Program-made: the position numbers and the translations under genes | Part shown: positions 26,937 through 35,800 of the stretch, one piece after another | Layout: the number at the start of each line of letters is the position of its first letter | Position numbering within the stretch: position 1 is the stretch's first letter | The notes under the pieces: generated by a model | The model's input: only the letters and a program-made list of their open reading frames with translations | The model's database searches: none | What the model was told of the DNA's origin: nothing | Assembly: GCA_903822005.1 (NCBI GenBank) | Contig: CAIJNL010000014.1 | Location: 124,001-188,000 of the forward strand | Direction: 5' to 3' | DNA length: 64,000 nt | DNA from: an uncultured Nitrospiraceae bacterium | GTDB lineage: Bacteria; Nitrospirota; Thermodesulfovibrionia; Thermodesulfovibrionales; Dissulfurispiraceae

Positions 26937-27683
26937 ATGAAAATAAAAAGACCTTTTACGATAGGCATAGGCGGGTCGCACAGTTCCATCGGCAAGACGA
27001 CGCTTGCCGCGGCCCTTATCCGCTATCTTTCATCAGGCCATACCAGCAGACTTTTCGGCCCAAAACCGCGTATCGGTGCAATCAAATATACCAAAGAGGC
27101 CATATATGCCTCATTGATCGACGATGCGGAAATACTAAAAAAAAAGGGTAAAGACACGGCAAGGCTCGGCGAGGCCGGCGCGAAACAGGTGCTCTGGATA
27201 AAATCTGTGGCTGAAGACCTCGGGGAAGTCATGCCTCTCGCACTGCAGCGCTTGACTGAACTCGATGCGGTCATCATAGAGGGCAACAGCGCGATTGAGT
27301 TTGCGAAACCCGATATTGTAATATTCATTACCGGAGGACCGGATGCTGACACAAAGCCTTCGGCTGAAAGACTTAAGGGACTTGCCGATATTATCATAAC
27401 TGCGGGCGCCGAAGCCGGGAATCACGCGGGAACCTGCATCATTAAGGAATTGCCTGAAAAAGTGCAGGACGAAGAACTGGAGGTTATAATTAAGGTTATG
27501 GAAGAAACCGCAAAGAAAAAGGAGATAATCAGCCTCCTTAACCAGAGGGCAGTGGACGGAAAGATAACCTGCGGCGCGGCAAGAAAGATAGCTGAAGAAC
27601 TCAATGTGTCCTATAATGAAGTAGGAACAGCCGCCACTGATCTGAAGATCAAGATCAGGAACTGCGAGCTCGGCTGCTTCTGA
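26937..27683 (+). CDS. MobB-like P-loop GTPase with C-terminal helical domain
   Basis: A 248-residue protein. The first ~170 residues form a MobB-type P-loop domain (GSHSSIGKTTLA near residue 13, LDAVIIEGNSA, FITGGPDADTKP). The last ~70 residues form a helical, possibly winged-helix segment ending in RNCELGCF. MobB proteins assist molybdopterin guanine dinucleotide formation, relevant to the molybdoenzyme at 45738. The domain pairing is less usual. It overlaps the start of the next (ccsA-like) gene by one base, so it is probably co-transcribed with the haem operon. Confidence 0.75.
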   Translation: MKIKRPFTIGIGGSHSSIGKTTLAAALIRYLSSGHTSRLFGPKPRIGAIKYTKEAIYASLIDDAEILKKKGKDTARLGEAGAKQVLWIKSVAEDLGEVMPLALQRLTELDAVIIEGNSAIEFAKPDIVIFITGGPDADTKPSAERLKGLADIIITAGAEAGNHAGTCIIKELPEKVQDEELEVIIKVMEETAKKKEIISLLNQRAVDGKITCGAARKIAEELNVSYNEVGTAATDLKIKIRNCELGCF

Positions 27684-28498
27684 TGGGCACAATACTGTTT
27701 GAGCTGGCGCTGACAGGGTATTTTGTCGCCGCAATCCTGAGCGCCATAGACCTGTTCCGCAACAGGAGCGAAACGGCAAAACTGACGATATGGTGCATGT
27801 CTGCCGGCTTTGTGCTGCATACGGCAGCAATCGCCTTCAGGTACGCTGCCGGAGGCCACCCGCCCATAACCAGCATGCACGAAGCGGCCTCCTTTTTTGC
27901 ATGGTGCATATCCGTCATCTTTTTTCTGCTGATCTTCAGGTACAGGATCGGAACACTCGTCTCATTTGTAGTACCGATTGTATTTGCCGTCATGCTGGCC
28001 GCGGCTTTTCTTCCGCGGGCTGTTGCGCCCCTGAGCCCTGCCCTTCAAAGCCCCTGGCTCTGGATTCATGCGCTCTGCGCTTTTATGGGTATCGCCGCTT
28101 TTGCGGTGGCCTTCGGGGCCGGAATCATGTACCTCATACAGCAATACGCACTTAAATCCAAACGGCTTGGCGGACTCTCCCGCAGCCTTCCGGGCCTGCA
28201 GGAAATAGACGAGGTCAATCACAGGATGGTCAACCTGGGGTTTCCTCTCTTCACCATGGCCATCATCACAGGCGCACTCTGGGCCGACAGCACCTGGGGC
28301 GGCTTCTGGCGCTGGGACCCGAAAGAGGTCTGGTCGCTTGTCACATGGCTCGTTTACGCCCTCTGCTTTCATCTGCGATATGTATCCGGCTGGAAGCAGA
28401 AACGCGCGGCTATTCTCTCGATCATCGGATTCTCGGTCGTGCTCTTCACCTTTTTTGGTGTTAATCTGCTGCTAAAGAGCCTGCACACATTCCAATGA
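27683..28498 (+). CDS. CcsA/HemX-like cytochrome c assembly membrane protein
   Basis: A 271-residue, about eight-segment inner-membrane protein of the CcsA/CcmC/HemX superfamily. The haem-handling WWD motif is WGGFWRWDPKEVWSL, with conserved His residues on either side (GHPPITSMHE; WIHALCAFMG). A copy directly before hemA is usually called HemX, which modulates HemA or handles haem. The true ccsB is at 39772, so this is the second paralogue in the window. Its stop overlaps the hemA start as ATGA. Confidence 0.85.
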   Translation: MGTILFELALTGYFVAAILSAIDLFRNRSETAKLTIWCMSAGFVLHTAAIAFRYAAGGHPPITSMHEAASFFAWCISVIFFLLIFRYRIGTLVSFVVPIVFAVMLAAAFLPRAVAPLSPALQSPWLWIHALCAFMGIAAFAVAFGAGIMYLIQQYALKSKRLGGLSRSLPGLQEIDEVNHRMVNLGFPLFTMAIITGALWADSTWGGFWRWDPKEVWSLVTWLVYALCFHLRYVSGWKQKRAAILSIIGFSVVLFTFFGVNLLLKSLHTFQ

Positions 28499-29766
28499 GC
28501 ATAATTGTTGTCGGACTAAACCATAGGACTGCGCCCCTCCATATAAGGGAAAAACTTGCGTTCGAAGGTACCAAACAGCAGGACGGATTAATTGCGCTCA
28601 AACAGCTTTCCTCTGTCAGTGAGGCCGCCCTGCTCTCGACCTGCAACCGGGTCGAGATCTTTGCCTCTGTCAGGGACGGAGAGAATGCCCTGGATGAGAT
28701 AAAAAGCTTCATCGCCGGATTCCAAAATGTGCCCGTGAACGAATTTGCCGACGCGCTCTACTTTCATCACGGTGAGGATGCGGTGCGCCACCTTCTGCGT
28801 GTAGCTTCAAGCCTCGATTCTATGGTGTTGGGAGAACCGCAGATCCTCGGCCAGTTGAAAGATGCCTTTGATCTTGCACTTTCGAACAGGACGACCGGTT
28901 TCATCCTCAACCGCCTCATGAAAAAAGCGATCTCAACGGCGAAAAGGGTTCGGACAGAGACCCGTATAGCGGAGAATGCTGTCTCGATCAGCTACGCTGC
29001 AGTCGAACTGGCCAAAAAAATATTCAGCGGACTTGCTGACAAATCGGTCATGCTGCTCGGCGCTGGTGAGATGGCAGAACTGGCGGCACGCCACCTTGTC
29101 AGCAACGGGGTGAAGGACGTCAGGGTGGCAAACAGGACCTACGAACGCGGCTGCGAAATGGCGCGCGAATTCTGCGGCACGGCAATTCGCTTCGAGGACC
29201 TCTCAAGGGAACTGGTAGGCACGGACATACTGATCTGCTCAACAAACGCGCCCTCATATGTTATCACGAAGGGACTGATGGAACAGGTGATGAAAGGGCG
29301 TAAGTTCAGGCCTGTTTTTCTCATAGACATCTCTGTCCCGCGTAACATCGATCCGGACGCGAACGGGGTTGACAACGTCTACCTTTACAACATCGATGAC
29401 CTGCAGCAGGTTGTCGGTTCCAATCTTCTCGAAAGGCAGAAAGAGGCGGAAAAGGCCGAAGACATTGTGGCCGAAGAGGTCGATAAATTCAGCCGCTGGC
29501 TCTCCTCGCTCGAAGCGGTCCCTGTTGTCATTGCGATGAGACAAAAGGCTGATGACATAAAAAGGGATGAACTCGATAAATTCAAAAGAAGCTTTCCGGA
29601 CCTTGACGGAGATGTGATGTCGGCTGTCGAGCGTCTGGCCGGCGGCATAACAAACAAACTTATGCATTCTCCCACAGTTGCGATGAAAGAGAGCGATGAA
29701 GACAGAGAGTTGATGAACTATGCCGCGAAGAAATTATACGGGCTGGATGATAATGACGAAGAATAG
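28495..29766 (+). CDS. hemA: glutamyl-tRNA reductase
   Basis: A 423-residue enzyme that reduces glutamyl-tRNA to glutamate-1-semialdehyde, the entry step of the C5 route to tetrapyrroles. Motifs: GLNHRTAPLHIREKLAF, catalytic Cys in LLSTCNRVEI, GEPQILGQLK, and the NADPH site MLLGAGEMAEL. Translation is coupled to the upstream hemX-like gene, and hemC begins inside its 3' end. Confidence 0.97.
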   Translation: MSIIVVGLNHRTAPLHIREKLAFEGTKQQDGLIALKQLSSVSEAALLSTCNRVEIFASVRDGENALDEIKSFIAGFQNVPVNEFADALYFHHGEDAVRHLLRVASSLDSMVLGEPQILGQLKDAFDLALSNRTTGFILNRLMKKAISTAKRVRTETRIAENAVSISYAAVELAKKIFSGLADKSVMLLGAGEMAELAARHLVSNGVKDVRVANRTYERGCEMAREFCGTAIRFEDLSRELVGTDILICSTNAPSYVITKGLMEQVMKGRKFRPVFLIDISVPRNIDPDANGVDNVYLYNIDDLQQVVGSNLLERQKEAEKAEDIVAEEVDKFSRWLSSLEAVPVVIAMRQKADDIKRDELDKFKRSFPDLDGDVMSAVERLAGGITNKLMHSPTVAMKESDEDRELMNYAAKKLYGLDDNDEE

Positions 29767-30760
29767 GAAGATCATAATAGGCACAAGAGGCAGCAAACTG
29801 GCCATTTGGCAGGCCGTATGGGTGAAGTCCGAACTCGAGCGGCTGCATCCCGGGCTTGAGGTCGAACTAAACCTTATAAAGACAACCGGGGACAGGATAC
29901 TCGATGTCCCGCTCTCACAAGTCGGCGGCAAGGGCCTGTTTGTGAAAGAGATAGAAGAATCTCTGCTCAACGGCGAATCGCATCTTGCAGTGCACAGCAT
30001 GAAGGATGTGCCGACCGAACTGCCGGGCGGCCTTCACATATCCGTCATATGCAAGAGGGAGAACCCGAGGGATGCGTTGGTTACCAGGCTGGACTCAGCA
30101 AACAAAAACGGGCCCTCCGCAAAGCTCACATTCAAAGGTCTTCGTCAAGGCGCGGTAATAGGCACCAGCAGCCTCAGGCGTTCGTGCCAGCTACTCAACG
30201 TCAGGCCGGACCTTAAAATAGAACAACTCCGGGGCAACCTCGACACACGCCTCAGAAAACTCGATGAAGGACTGTTTGACGCGATCGTCCTTGCCTCTGC
30301 CGGGCTCAAAAGACTTGGCCTGGCGGACAGGATCACAGAACTGCTGGCACCTGAATTATGTCTGCCCGCCATAGCACAGGGCGCCATAGGCATTGAGTGC
30401 ATGATTAACAGTGAAATTAATGAACTTGTGGGACCGCTCAACGATCCGGAAACATCTGTCTGCGTCAGGGCCGAGAGGGCCTTTCTAAAAAAACTTGAAG
30501 GTGGCTGCCAGGTGCCTATTGCCGCGCATGCAAGGCTGCGTCGCGGTCCCGGGGAGCCGGAATTGCTGATCATGGACGGGCTTGTAGGTAATTTATCAGG
30601 AGATATATTGATCAGAGACCACATTGAGGGCAGTCCGTCCGATGCGAAATCACTCGGCATTGAGCTTGCTGAGAGACTGCTGAAGCGCGGCGCAAATAAA
30701 ATTCTGGATGAGGTATACAGGCAGAACATGCCGCAAATAGACGGAGAGGTGGCAAATTAG
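29753..30760 (+). CDS. hemC: porphobilinogen deaminase (hydroxymethylbilane synthase)
   Basis: A 335-residue enzyme polymerising four porphobilinogens. GTRGSKLAIWQ, the HSMKDVPTELP motif, GTSSLRR, LRGNLDTRL and the dipyrromethane cofactor Cys in LEGGCQVPIA are all present. The start is ATG at 29753 (or 29747), 14-20 nt inside hemA. hemD follows without a gap. Confidence 0.96.
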   Translation: MTKNRKIIIGTRGSKLAIWQAVWVKSELERLHPGLEVELNLIKTTGDRILDVPLSQVGGKGLFVKEIEESLLNGESHLAVHSMKDVPTELPGGLHISVICKRENPRDALVTRLDSANKNGPSAKLTFKGLRQGAVIGTSSLRRSCQLLNVRPDLKIEQLRGNLDTRLRKLDEGLFDAIVLASAGLKRLGLADRITELLAPELCLPAIAQGAIGIECMINSEINELVGPLNDPETSVCVRAERAFLKKLEGGCQVPIAAHARLRRGPGEPELLIMDGLVGNLSGDILIRDHIEGSPSDAKSLGIELAERLLKRGANKILDEVYRQNMPQIDGEVAN

Positions 30761-31579
30761 ATGAACAAAACCATGACCGGTCATACCGTGCTCATTACTC
30801 GTGAATATAATGCAGACTACAAACGTCTCGAAGAACTTGGGGCCGAAATTTACGAGTTCCAGACGATCAGGACTGTTCCTCCGGACGATTTTTCTGAGCT
30901 CGATGCGGCAATCGATCTGCTGGATACTTATCACTGGCTTGTCTTTACCAGCGCCAACGGCCCCAAATACTTCATGCCGCGCCTTCTCGAAAGAGGGAAA
31001 AGCATTGCTGACCTGAAAGGCGTCAAGGTCTGCGCTATCGGCACAAAGACAGCAGAAGCGGTCAGTAATTACGGCCTCACCGTGGACCTGGTCCCTGAAG
31101 AGTTCAATGCAGAAGGGCTGATAACTGCTTTTATTAAAGATGCCAAGACCAGGCAGGACTCAAGATATAAAACCTCAAATCTTCTCGGCCTGCGCGTGCT
31201 GCTGCCGCGCGCAGAAGCTGCGAGAGATACCTTCCCGGAGAGGATAAGAGAACTTGAGGGAGAGATAGACTGTCCGGTGGCCTATCGCACTGAGAACCCC
31301 TCAAAATATGACGCCAGGCTCCATGACCTTATAAAATCGGGCGGCATTACTGTGGCAACCTTTACGAGTGCGGCCACCTTCACCAACTTTATCGAGAGTA
31401 TGGGCAACGAGGCTTTGGATTTATTGCAGGGAGTTGCCATCGCGGCCATAGGACCGGTAACCGCAAAAGCTATAGAAGCGAAAGGTCTTAAAGTCGCAAT
31501 CACGCCGAAAAAAGCCACTATAGAAGCGATGGTGGAAGAGATAATACGCTGGGCCTCAGGCGGAGACGAACGCAGTTAG
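30761..31579 (+). CDS. hemD: uroporphyrinogen-III synthase
   Basis: A 272-residue two-lobed HemD that cyclises hydroxymethylbilane with inversion of ring D. Typical weak signatures are present: VLITREYNADYKRL, WLVFTSANGPKYF, VCAIGTKTAEAV and TFTSAATFTNFIE. It starts at the base after the hemC stop. The haem route ends here in the window; siroheme or haem genes further down the path are not visible. This copy is not fused to a methyltransferase. Confidence 0.92.
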   Translation: MNKTMTGHTVLITREYNADYKRLEELGAEIYEFQTIRTVPPDDFSELDAAIDLLDTYHWLVFTSANGPKYFMPRLLERGKSIADLKGVKVCAIGTKTAEAVSNYGLTVDLVPEEFNAEGLITAFIKDAKTRQDSRYKTSNLLGLRVLLPRAEAARDTFPERIRELEGEIDCPVAYRTENPSKYDARLHDLIKSGGITVATFTSAATFTNFIESMGNEALDLLQGVAIAAIGPVTAKAIEAKGLKVAITPKKATIEAMVEEIIRWASGGDERS

Positions 31580-31590
31580 TTTCGCGCCGG

Positions 31591-32016
31591 TCAGCGCCCA
31601 AGCACTGGGAATACTTTCCTCAAAAATGCGCCGAGTCCTTTATCGATATGCTGTATATGCATGATATACCAGTTGATCATCCATTTGGCAAACTCGGTTA
31701 CAAATTGCTGACTCGGGGGGGCAGCCTCAAGATCGGCCCTGAACTCGCCAATAGAACTTATAAAAGACGCGTGCTCAGACTTGTGTCTTGCCGCATCGCT
31801 ATAGCCGTACATTTCATACTGGTCCATATACCGCTGCTCATCGCCAAAGTGCTTAACGACATACGTCTCAAGAAACTTGAAGAGCGTCCGGATCTCATCC
31901 GCAGCCGCGTTCTCATCAATAGCTTTCAGCAGCCGGTTTATACGGCCAAAAAGCTCACGATGCTGATCATCTATCTCAACCACACCCACCGAAAGGTCTT
32001 TTGTCCATACGAGCAT
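31591..32016 (-). CDS. bacteriohemerythrin
   Basis: A 141-residue di-iron O2-binding protein. The ligand pattern is complete: His in DDQHRELF, HFGDEQ (His and Glu), HKSEHASF, and the C-terminal HIQHIDKGL. In anaerobes such proteins carry or scavenge oxygen. The gene has its own consensus promoter and seems leaderless. It lies downstream of an NtrC-type two-component pair on the same strand but with a separate promoter. Confidence 0.95.
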   Translation of the reverse strand: MLVWTKDLSVGVVEIDDQHRELFGRINRLLKAIDENAAADEIRTLFKFLETYVVKHFGDEQRYMDQYEMYGYSDAARHKSEHASFISSIGEFRADLEAAPPSQQFVTEFAKWMINWYIMHIQHIDKGLGAFLRKVFPVLGR

Positions 32017-32022
32017 ATTCTT

Positions 32023-32050
32023 ATTATACGTGCCGCTCGCCTTTTGTCAA
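32023..32050 (-). promoter_or_regulatory. consensus sigma-70 promoter of bacteriohemerythrin
   Basis: TTGACA (32045-32050), a 16-nt spacer and TATAAT (32023-32028), both perfect. Only six bases separate the -10 box from the ATG, so transcription should start on the start codon; no Shine-Dalgarno is present. Confidence 0.75.
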
Positions 32051-32078
32051 AAGCGCCGTCACAGCCATTCTTGCCTGC

Positions 32079-33425
32079 CTATTCCAGCTCATAAAGTTTT
32101 ATCTTTTCGAGCAGGGTCTTGTAGCTGATCTGGAGCATTTCGCCCGCCCTGGTCTTGTTGCCGCCGCACCGCTGCAGGGCCTGCCCGATCTTGAGTCTCT
32201 CGATCTCGCGGACAGCGTCTTTCAGGGAATACGAGACCGGCCCGTCCGCGCTGTCCTGCGCCTGGTCTTTGAGTATCCTTGAAACTACATGCCTGTCTAT
32301 AAAACCGTCGGGGGTTGTCAGCGCGGCCTTCCTCATCACGTTTCTAAGCTCCCTGATATTTCCGGGCCATTTATACTCCATCAGCTGCCTTACGGCTTCA
32401 TCCGGTATGTCCCAAATCTGTCTGCCCATCTCCATACCAGCTTCTTTTGCGAACTTGCGCGAGAAGAAGGGGATATCTTCAACCCGCTCGCACAGGGGCG
32501 GCACCGTGATAATAAACTCGCCGAGCCTGTAAAAAAGGTCTTCCCGGAATTCTTTTTTCCTTACACACTGCCTTATGTCCTTGTTGGTTGCGGCAATTAT
32601 CCTGACATCAATATCAACCGGCGCAGTGCTGCCGAGCGGGTAAACGCGCCTTTCATCGAGCGCGCTCAACAGCTTTCCCTGTATGTGGAGGGGAATATTC
32701 TCGATCTCGTCGAGAAATATCGTGCCCCAATTGGAACTTTCAAAATATCCGATCTTGTTTTTCTCTGCCCCGGTAAAAGCGCCCCGCCTGTAGCCGAACA
32801 ATTCACTCTCAAACAGACTGTCGGGTATGAGTCCCATATCAACCCGCACAAAAGGCTCTTTTGCCCTGTTGCTGACACTCTGAATGGCCGCTGCTATATA
32901 GGACTTTCCTGTCCCTGTTTCGCCCTGTATTATTACCGACATATTCGTGCCCGCCACCTGTGTGACACTGTTTATGACATTTTTCATTGCCGGACTCCTG
33001 CCGAGCCGCTCCTCAAGCGAGGCCTCAAAAGCAATACTGTAGCGGTCAACCTCGACCTCGAGCTGACGCCGTTCTACCGCGCGTTTCAGCGTAATCAGCA
33101 GCTTGTTATAATCGGGCGGTTTGAGAATAAAGTCATATGCGCCTTTTTTTATTGCATTTACGTCCGTAGGTACATCCCCGTATCCGGTCATGATTACAAC
33201 AGGCAGGTGAGGATCGGCCTTGACGATCTGCTCCAGCACCTCAATGCCCCCGATCCCCGGCATCTTCAGATCGAGAAGCACGGCATCAGGCAGGTTTTTA
33301 TTGATAGAGCTTATAGCGCTCTCTCCGTCACTCTCCTCAATCACATCAAAACCTTCATCGGTCAGCACGCCGCCCACAATGGCCCTTATGTCCGCCTCAT
33401 CATCTATTAACAGTATCCTCTGCAT
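32079..33425 (-). CDS. NtrC-family sigma-54-dependent response regulator
   Basis: A 448-residue activator. The receiver domain (about 1-120) has phospho-acceptor Asp in AVLLDLKMPG. The AAA+ domain (about 145-375) has Walker A GETGTGKS, the sigma-54 contact loop GAFTGA, and Walker B IFLDEI. A Fis-type helix-turn-helix is at the C-terminus (GNKTRAGEMLQISYKTLLEKI). The cognate kinase is encoded just upstream, with GGGAG before this ATG. Targets are unknown. Confidence 0.95.
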   Translation of the reverse strand: MQRILLIDDEADIRAIVGGVLTDEGFDVIEESDGESAISSINKNLPDAVLLDLKMPGIGGIEVLEQIVKADPHLPVVIMTGYGDVPTDVNAIKKGAYDFILKPPDYNKLLITLKRAVERRQLEVEVDRYSIAFEASLEERLGRSPAMKNVINSVTQVAGTNMSVIIQGETGTGKSYIAAAIQSVSNRAKEPFVRVDMGLIPDSLFESELFGYRRGAFTGAEKNKIGYFESSNWGTIFLDEIENIPLHIQGKLLSALDERRVYPLGSTAPVDIDVRIIAATNKDIRQCVRKKEFREDLFYRLGEFIITVPPLCERVEDIPFFSRKFAKEAGMEMGRQIWDIPDEAVRQLMEYKWPGNIRELRNVMRKAALTTPDGFIDRHVVSRILKDQAQDSADGPVSYSLKDAVREIERLKIGQALQRCGGNKTRAGEMLQISYKTLLEKIKLYELE

Positions 33426-33461
33426 TTAAACTCCCTTCTCCGGGTTATATTCTCTCGCCAG

Positions 33462-35024
33462 TCAATCTTTTTCAAATAGAGGCAGATATATCCTGAACTC
33501 CGCGCCCCTGCCCTCTTCCGAGAATATTGATATGCTGCCCTTATGCTCTTCAACAATTCCGTAAACGATCGAAAGTCCCAGCCCCGTGCCTTTTCCGACT
33601 TCCTTTGTCGTATAAAACGGCTCAAATATCCTCTCCTTGATATCTTCACTTATTCCCCTGCCTGTGTCCTTCACTGATATGAGCGCATAACTTCCGGGCG
33701 TCAGTAATTCAGCCCCGGCTGCAGCCTGCTCTTCAAGCAGGACCTGATCGGTACGGATCTCCAGGCTGCCCCCATTTGCCATGGCATCACGCGCATTGAT
33801 TGCAAGGTTCAGTAACACCTGCTCCAGCTGAAACGGGTCTCCCTTGACTATCAAAGGACTTTTGCAGAGCAGAGGCACACATTCTATTTCATCTCCAGTT
33901 ACACTCGATATCATCGGGAGCAACTCCACTATTGCCGAATTGATCTCCACCGGTACATGCCGGGGTGACTTCCCCTGACTGAATACAAGAAGGCCATGTA
34001 TGAGTATTCTCGCCCTGGATACCGAATTCCCCATATGGTAAAGATATTTGTGTTGGGGATGCTCCCTGCCTATGTTCTTCTTGAGAGCGAATACAGAACC
34101 CTCTACCGCTGTCAGTATGTTATTGAAATCGTGGGCAATACCTCTTGCGAGTGTGCCGACAGCCTCCATCTTCTCAGCATGCCTCAGGCGCTGTTCAAGC
34201 TCTTTTGATTCATGCTCGCGTCTCTTGAGGTTATCGGCCATCTCATTGAAGGCTGTAGCAAGCCGCCCAATCTCGTCTTCAGACTTCAAAGATATCTTTT
34301 CTATCTCCAGTCCGGCCCCGAGCATCCGCACCTCGTCAGTCAGCTGCCTGAGCGGACTCAATGCCCGTTTGAGCACATAAAATATCATCATCGCCCCCGT
34401 CACCAGCATTATCAGGGCGACAGCCACGTTCTGAAGAATAATGGATATGCTGCTTGTCGCCAGTGATGAGGTGTCGAACAGGATCCTTACGCTCCCGATT
34501 ACCTTTTTTTCGGCTCCGGCCACAGATTCCGAAATATATATCGACTCATCGCGACCGGGCGCACTTTCAAGTATTACCGGCTCGACCATTTCAATTACAT
34601 CTCGCAAGGAGAGCAGAGAACTTGATGGTCTCTCCGCCGATGCCCTGTCGTACGAAACGGCAAGCGCGGATGCATACTCCGGCTTTATCTTTTTGAAAAG
34701 TTCCCTCCCGTCAGCGGAAAATACAGATATGGACAGTACTTCCCTGTGGCTCATAATGCTGCTTATTGAATAATTAAGCTGTTCGCGGTTCTCCGCAAAC
34801 ACTCCTATGCGTACATTGTCCGCAACCAGTTTCGTCAGGGTCAGGTTCTCGGCCATCAGGGCGTCACGAGCACGGATCGTCTGATAATAGACAGAGAGCA
34901 TCGTAAAGATGACCGTACCCGCAACTGTGAAGGCAAAAAATATCCGGAACATCCTGAACGAGACAGACCCGCCACCGGTCCATTCCCTGAATAAACTTTT
35001 AACCCTTATCGCTATTCCGTCCAT
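33462..35024 (-). CDS. membrane sensor histidine kinase
   Basis: A 520-residue kinase: TM1 (about 24-45), a periplasmic sensor of about 150 residues, TM2 (about 195-215), HAMP (SPLRQLTDEV), DHp with H-box GIAHDFNNILTAVEG, and HATPase (N box NLAINARDAM, G1 DTGRGI, F box FEPFYTT, G2 GTGLGLSIV). It is the partner of the NtrC-type regulator 36 nt downstream. The signal is not evident from sequence. Downstream of the pair is bacteriohemerythrin, which hints at an oxygen or redox signal, but that gene has its own promoter. Confidence 0.93.
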   Translation of the reverse strand: MDGIAIRVKSLFREWTGGGSVSFRMFRIFFAFTVAGTVIFTMLSVYYQTIRARDALMAENLTLTKLVADNVRIGVFAENREQLNYSISSIMSHREVLSISVFSADGRELFKKIKPEYASALAVSYDRASAERPSSSLLSLRDVIEMVEPVILESAPGRDESIYISESVAGAEKKVIGSVRILFDTSSLATSSISIILQNVAVALIMLVTGAMMIFYVLKRALSPLRQLTDEVRMLGAGLEIEKISLKSEDEIGRLATAFNEMADNLKRREHESKELEQRLRHAEKMEAVGTLARGIAHDFNNILTAVEGSVFALKKNIGREHPQHKYLYHMGNSVSRARILIHGLLVFSQGKSPRHVPVEINSAIVELLPMISSVTGDEIECVPLLCKSPLIVKGDPFQLEQVLLNLAINARDAMANGGSLEIRTDQVLLEEQAAAGAELLTPGSYALISVKDTGRGISEDIKERIFEPFYTTKEVGKGTGLGLSIVYGIVEEHKGSISIFSEEGRGAEFRIYLPLFEKD

Positions 35025-35389
35025 TATTCCACCATTATGCTTTTTGTGAACACTGCCTCTTTGATGAGTATCGCAAGCTTCCCTGCTATTTTCGTGTTAA
35101 TAATCAACAGGTTTATTGCAGCGCAAAGTTTTGCCTGAAAAGAGATGACAGTTACTGCCTCGTGAATCTACAACAAAAGTTTGTAAATAGCAGACTCGAG
35201 AGTTGTGACTAAGGTGATGCCCTGCAAACAACATGTTTAATAATACTACAAGTGCAACTATATATACCCACAATAATTTATAACATTTTGCACGCGATTT
35301 GTCACCTGTTATTTTGCAATTCAGAACACCCATGCCCAACAATATCCAAAAATCGCCTGTGGAAGTCAGGGAGCAACCTGACCTTGCGG
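35025..35389. other. AT-rich intergenic stretch, no gene seen
   Basis: The left half of the 776-base gap between the kinase and TIGR02757 genes. Short ORFs exist but lack start signals and family resemblance. I see no strong hairpin or promoter. The right half is repeat copy B. Confidence 0.5.
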
Positions 35390-35750
35390 CATATCCCGAT
35401 ATTTCCGGCAATATGCGGGCTAAGCTGCCTTCTATGGCTCCGAATCTTGCCTCGCCAAATAAGCTCAGTACACTCTGTGTAATACAGTCTCAAAAAGAAA
35501 CAGTGCCACATATCTGATTAGCACCTCAACGGCCGCGGCGTGTCTTCGATTCTATCGCCACAGAATACAGCCTGCTATTACACGCACATCAAGTATGAGA
35601 TTGAGACGGCAATGGCGGCTGACTCGATGTCTCGGTGTGACCTTCCTTGCGATTCTAAACGGTAGATAGTATGTGCGTCTTTAAGATCATGCGGTTGTTT
35701 CGATGAACTGATCTTATTCAGCGAGACAAGAGGCAGCTGTCCTTGCCGTC
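35390..35750 (+). repeat. dispersed intergenic element, copy B (core 35605-35750)
   Basis: Homologous to copy A over its whole length. Shared blocks include CTCGCCAAATAAGCTCAG, CTTCGATTCTATCGCCAC, GTCTCGGTGTGACCTTCC and CAGCGAGACAAGAGGCAG. The core begins GACGGCAATGGCGGCTGA and ends CTGTCCTTGCCGTC. Pairing of the two ends is kept through base changes relative to copies A and C. Confidence 0.8.
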
Positions 35751-35768
35751 TTCATGATATTGTTTCTT

Positions 35769-35797
35769 TTGACTTCAGCCAAAATGTTTTATACTAT
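35769..35797 (+). promoter_or_regulatory. promoter lying on the TIGR02757 start codon
   Basis: TTGACT (35769-35774) and TACTAT (35792-35797), 17 nt apart, immediately before the GTG at 35801. An alternative -10, TATACT at 35790-35795, has a 15-nt spacer. Either would give a message with almost no leader, and no Shine-Dalgarno is present. Confidence 0.4.
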
Positions 35798-35800
35798 CTG

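Noticed and set aside
32289-33410. A 373-codon open frame on the plus strand opposite the NtrC-type regulator
   Set aside because: It is the antisense shadow of a gene with clear receiver, AAA+ and Fis domains; the translated product has no family character or start signal.
35252-35517. Overlapping short ORFs in the gap before TIGR02757
   Set aside because: They run into repeat copy B, which is conserved as nucleotide sequence, not as protein, relative to copy A.
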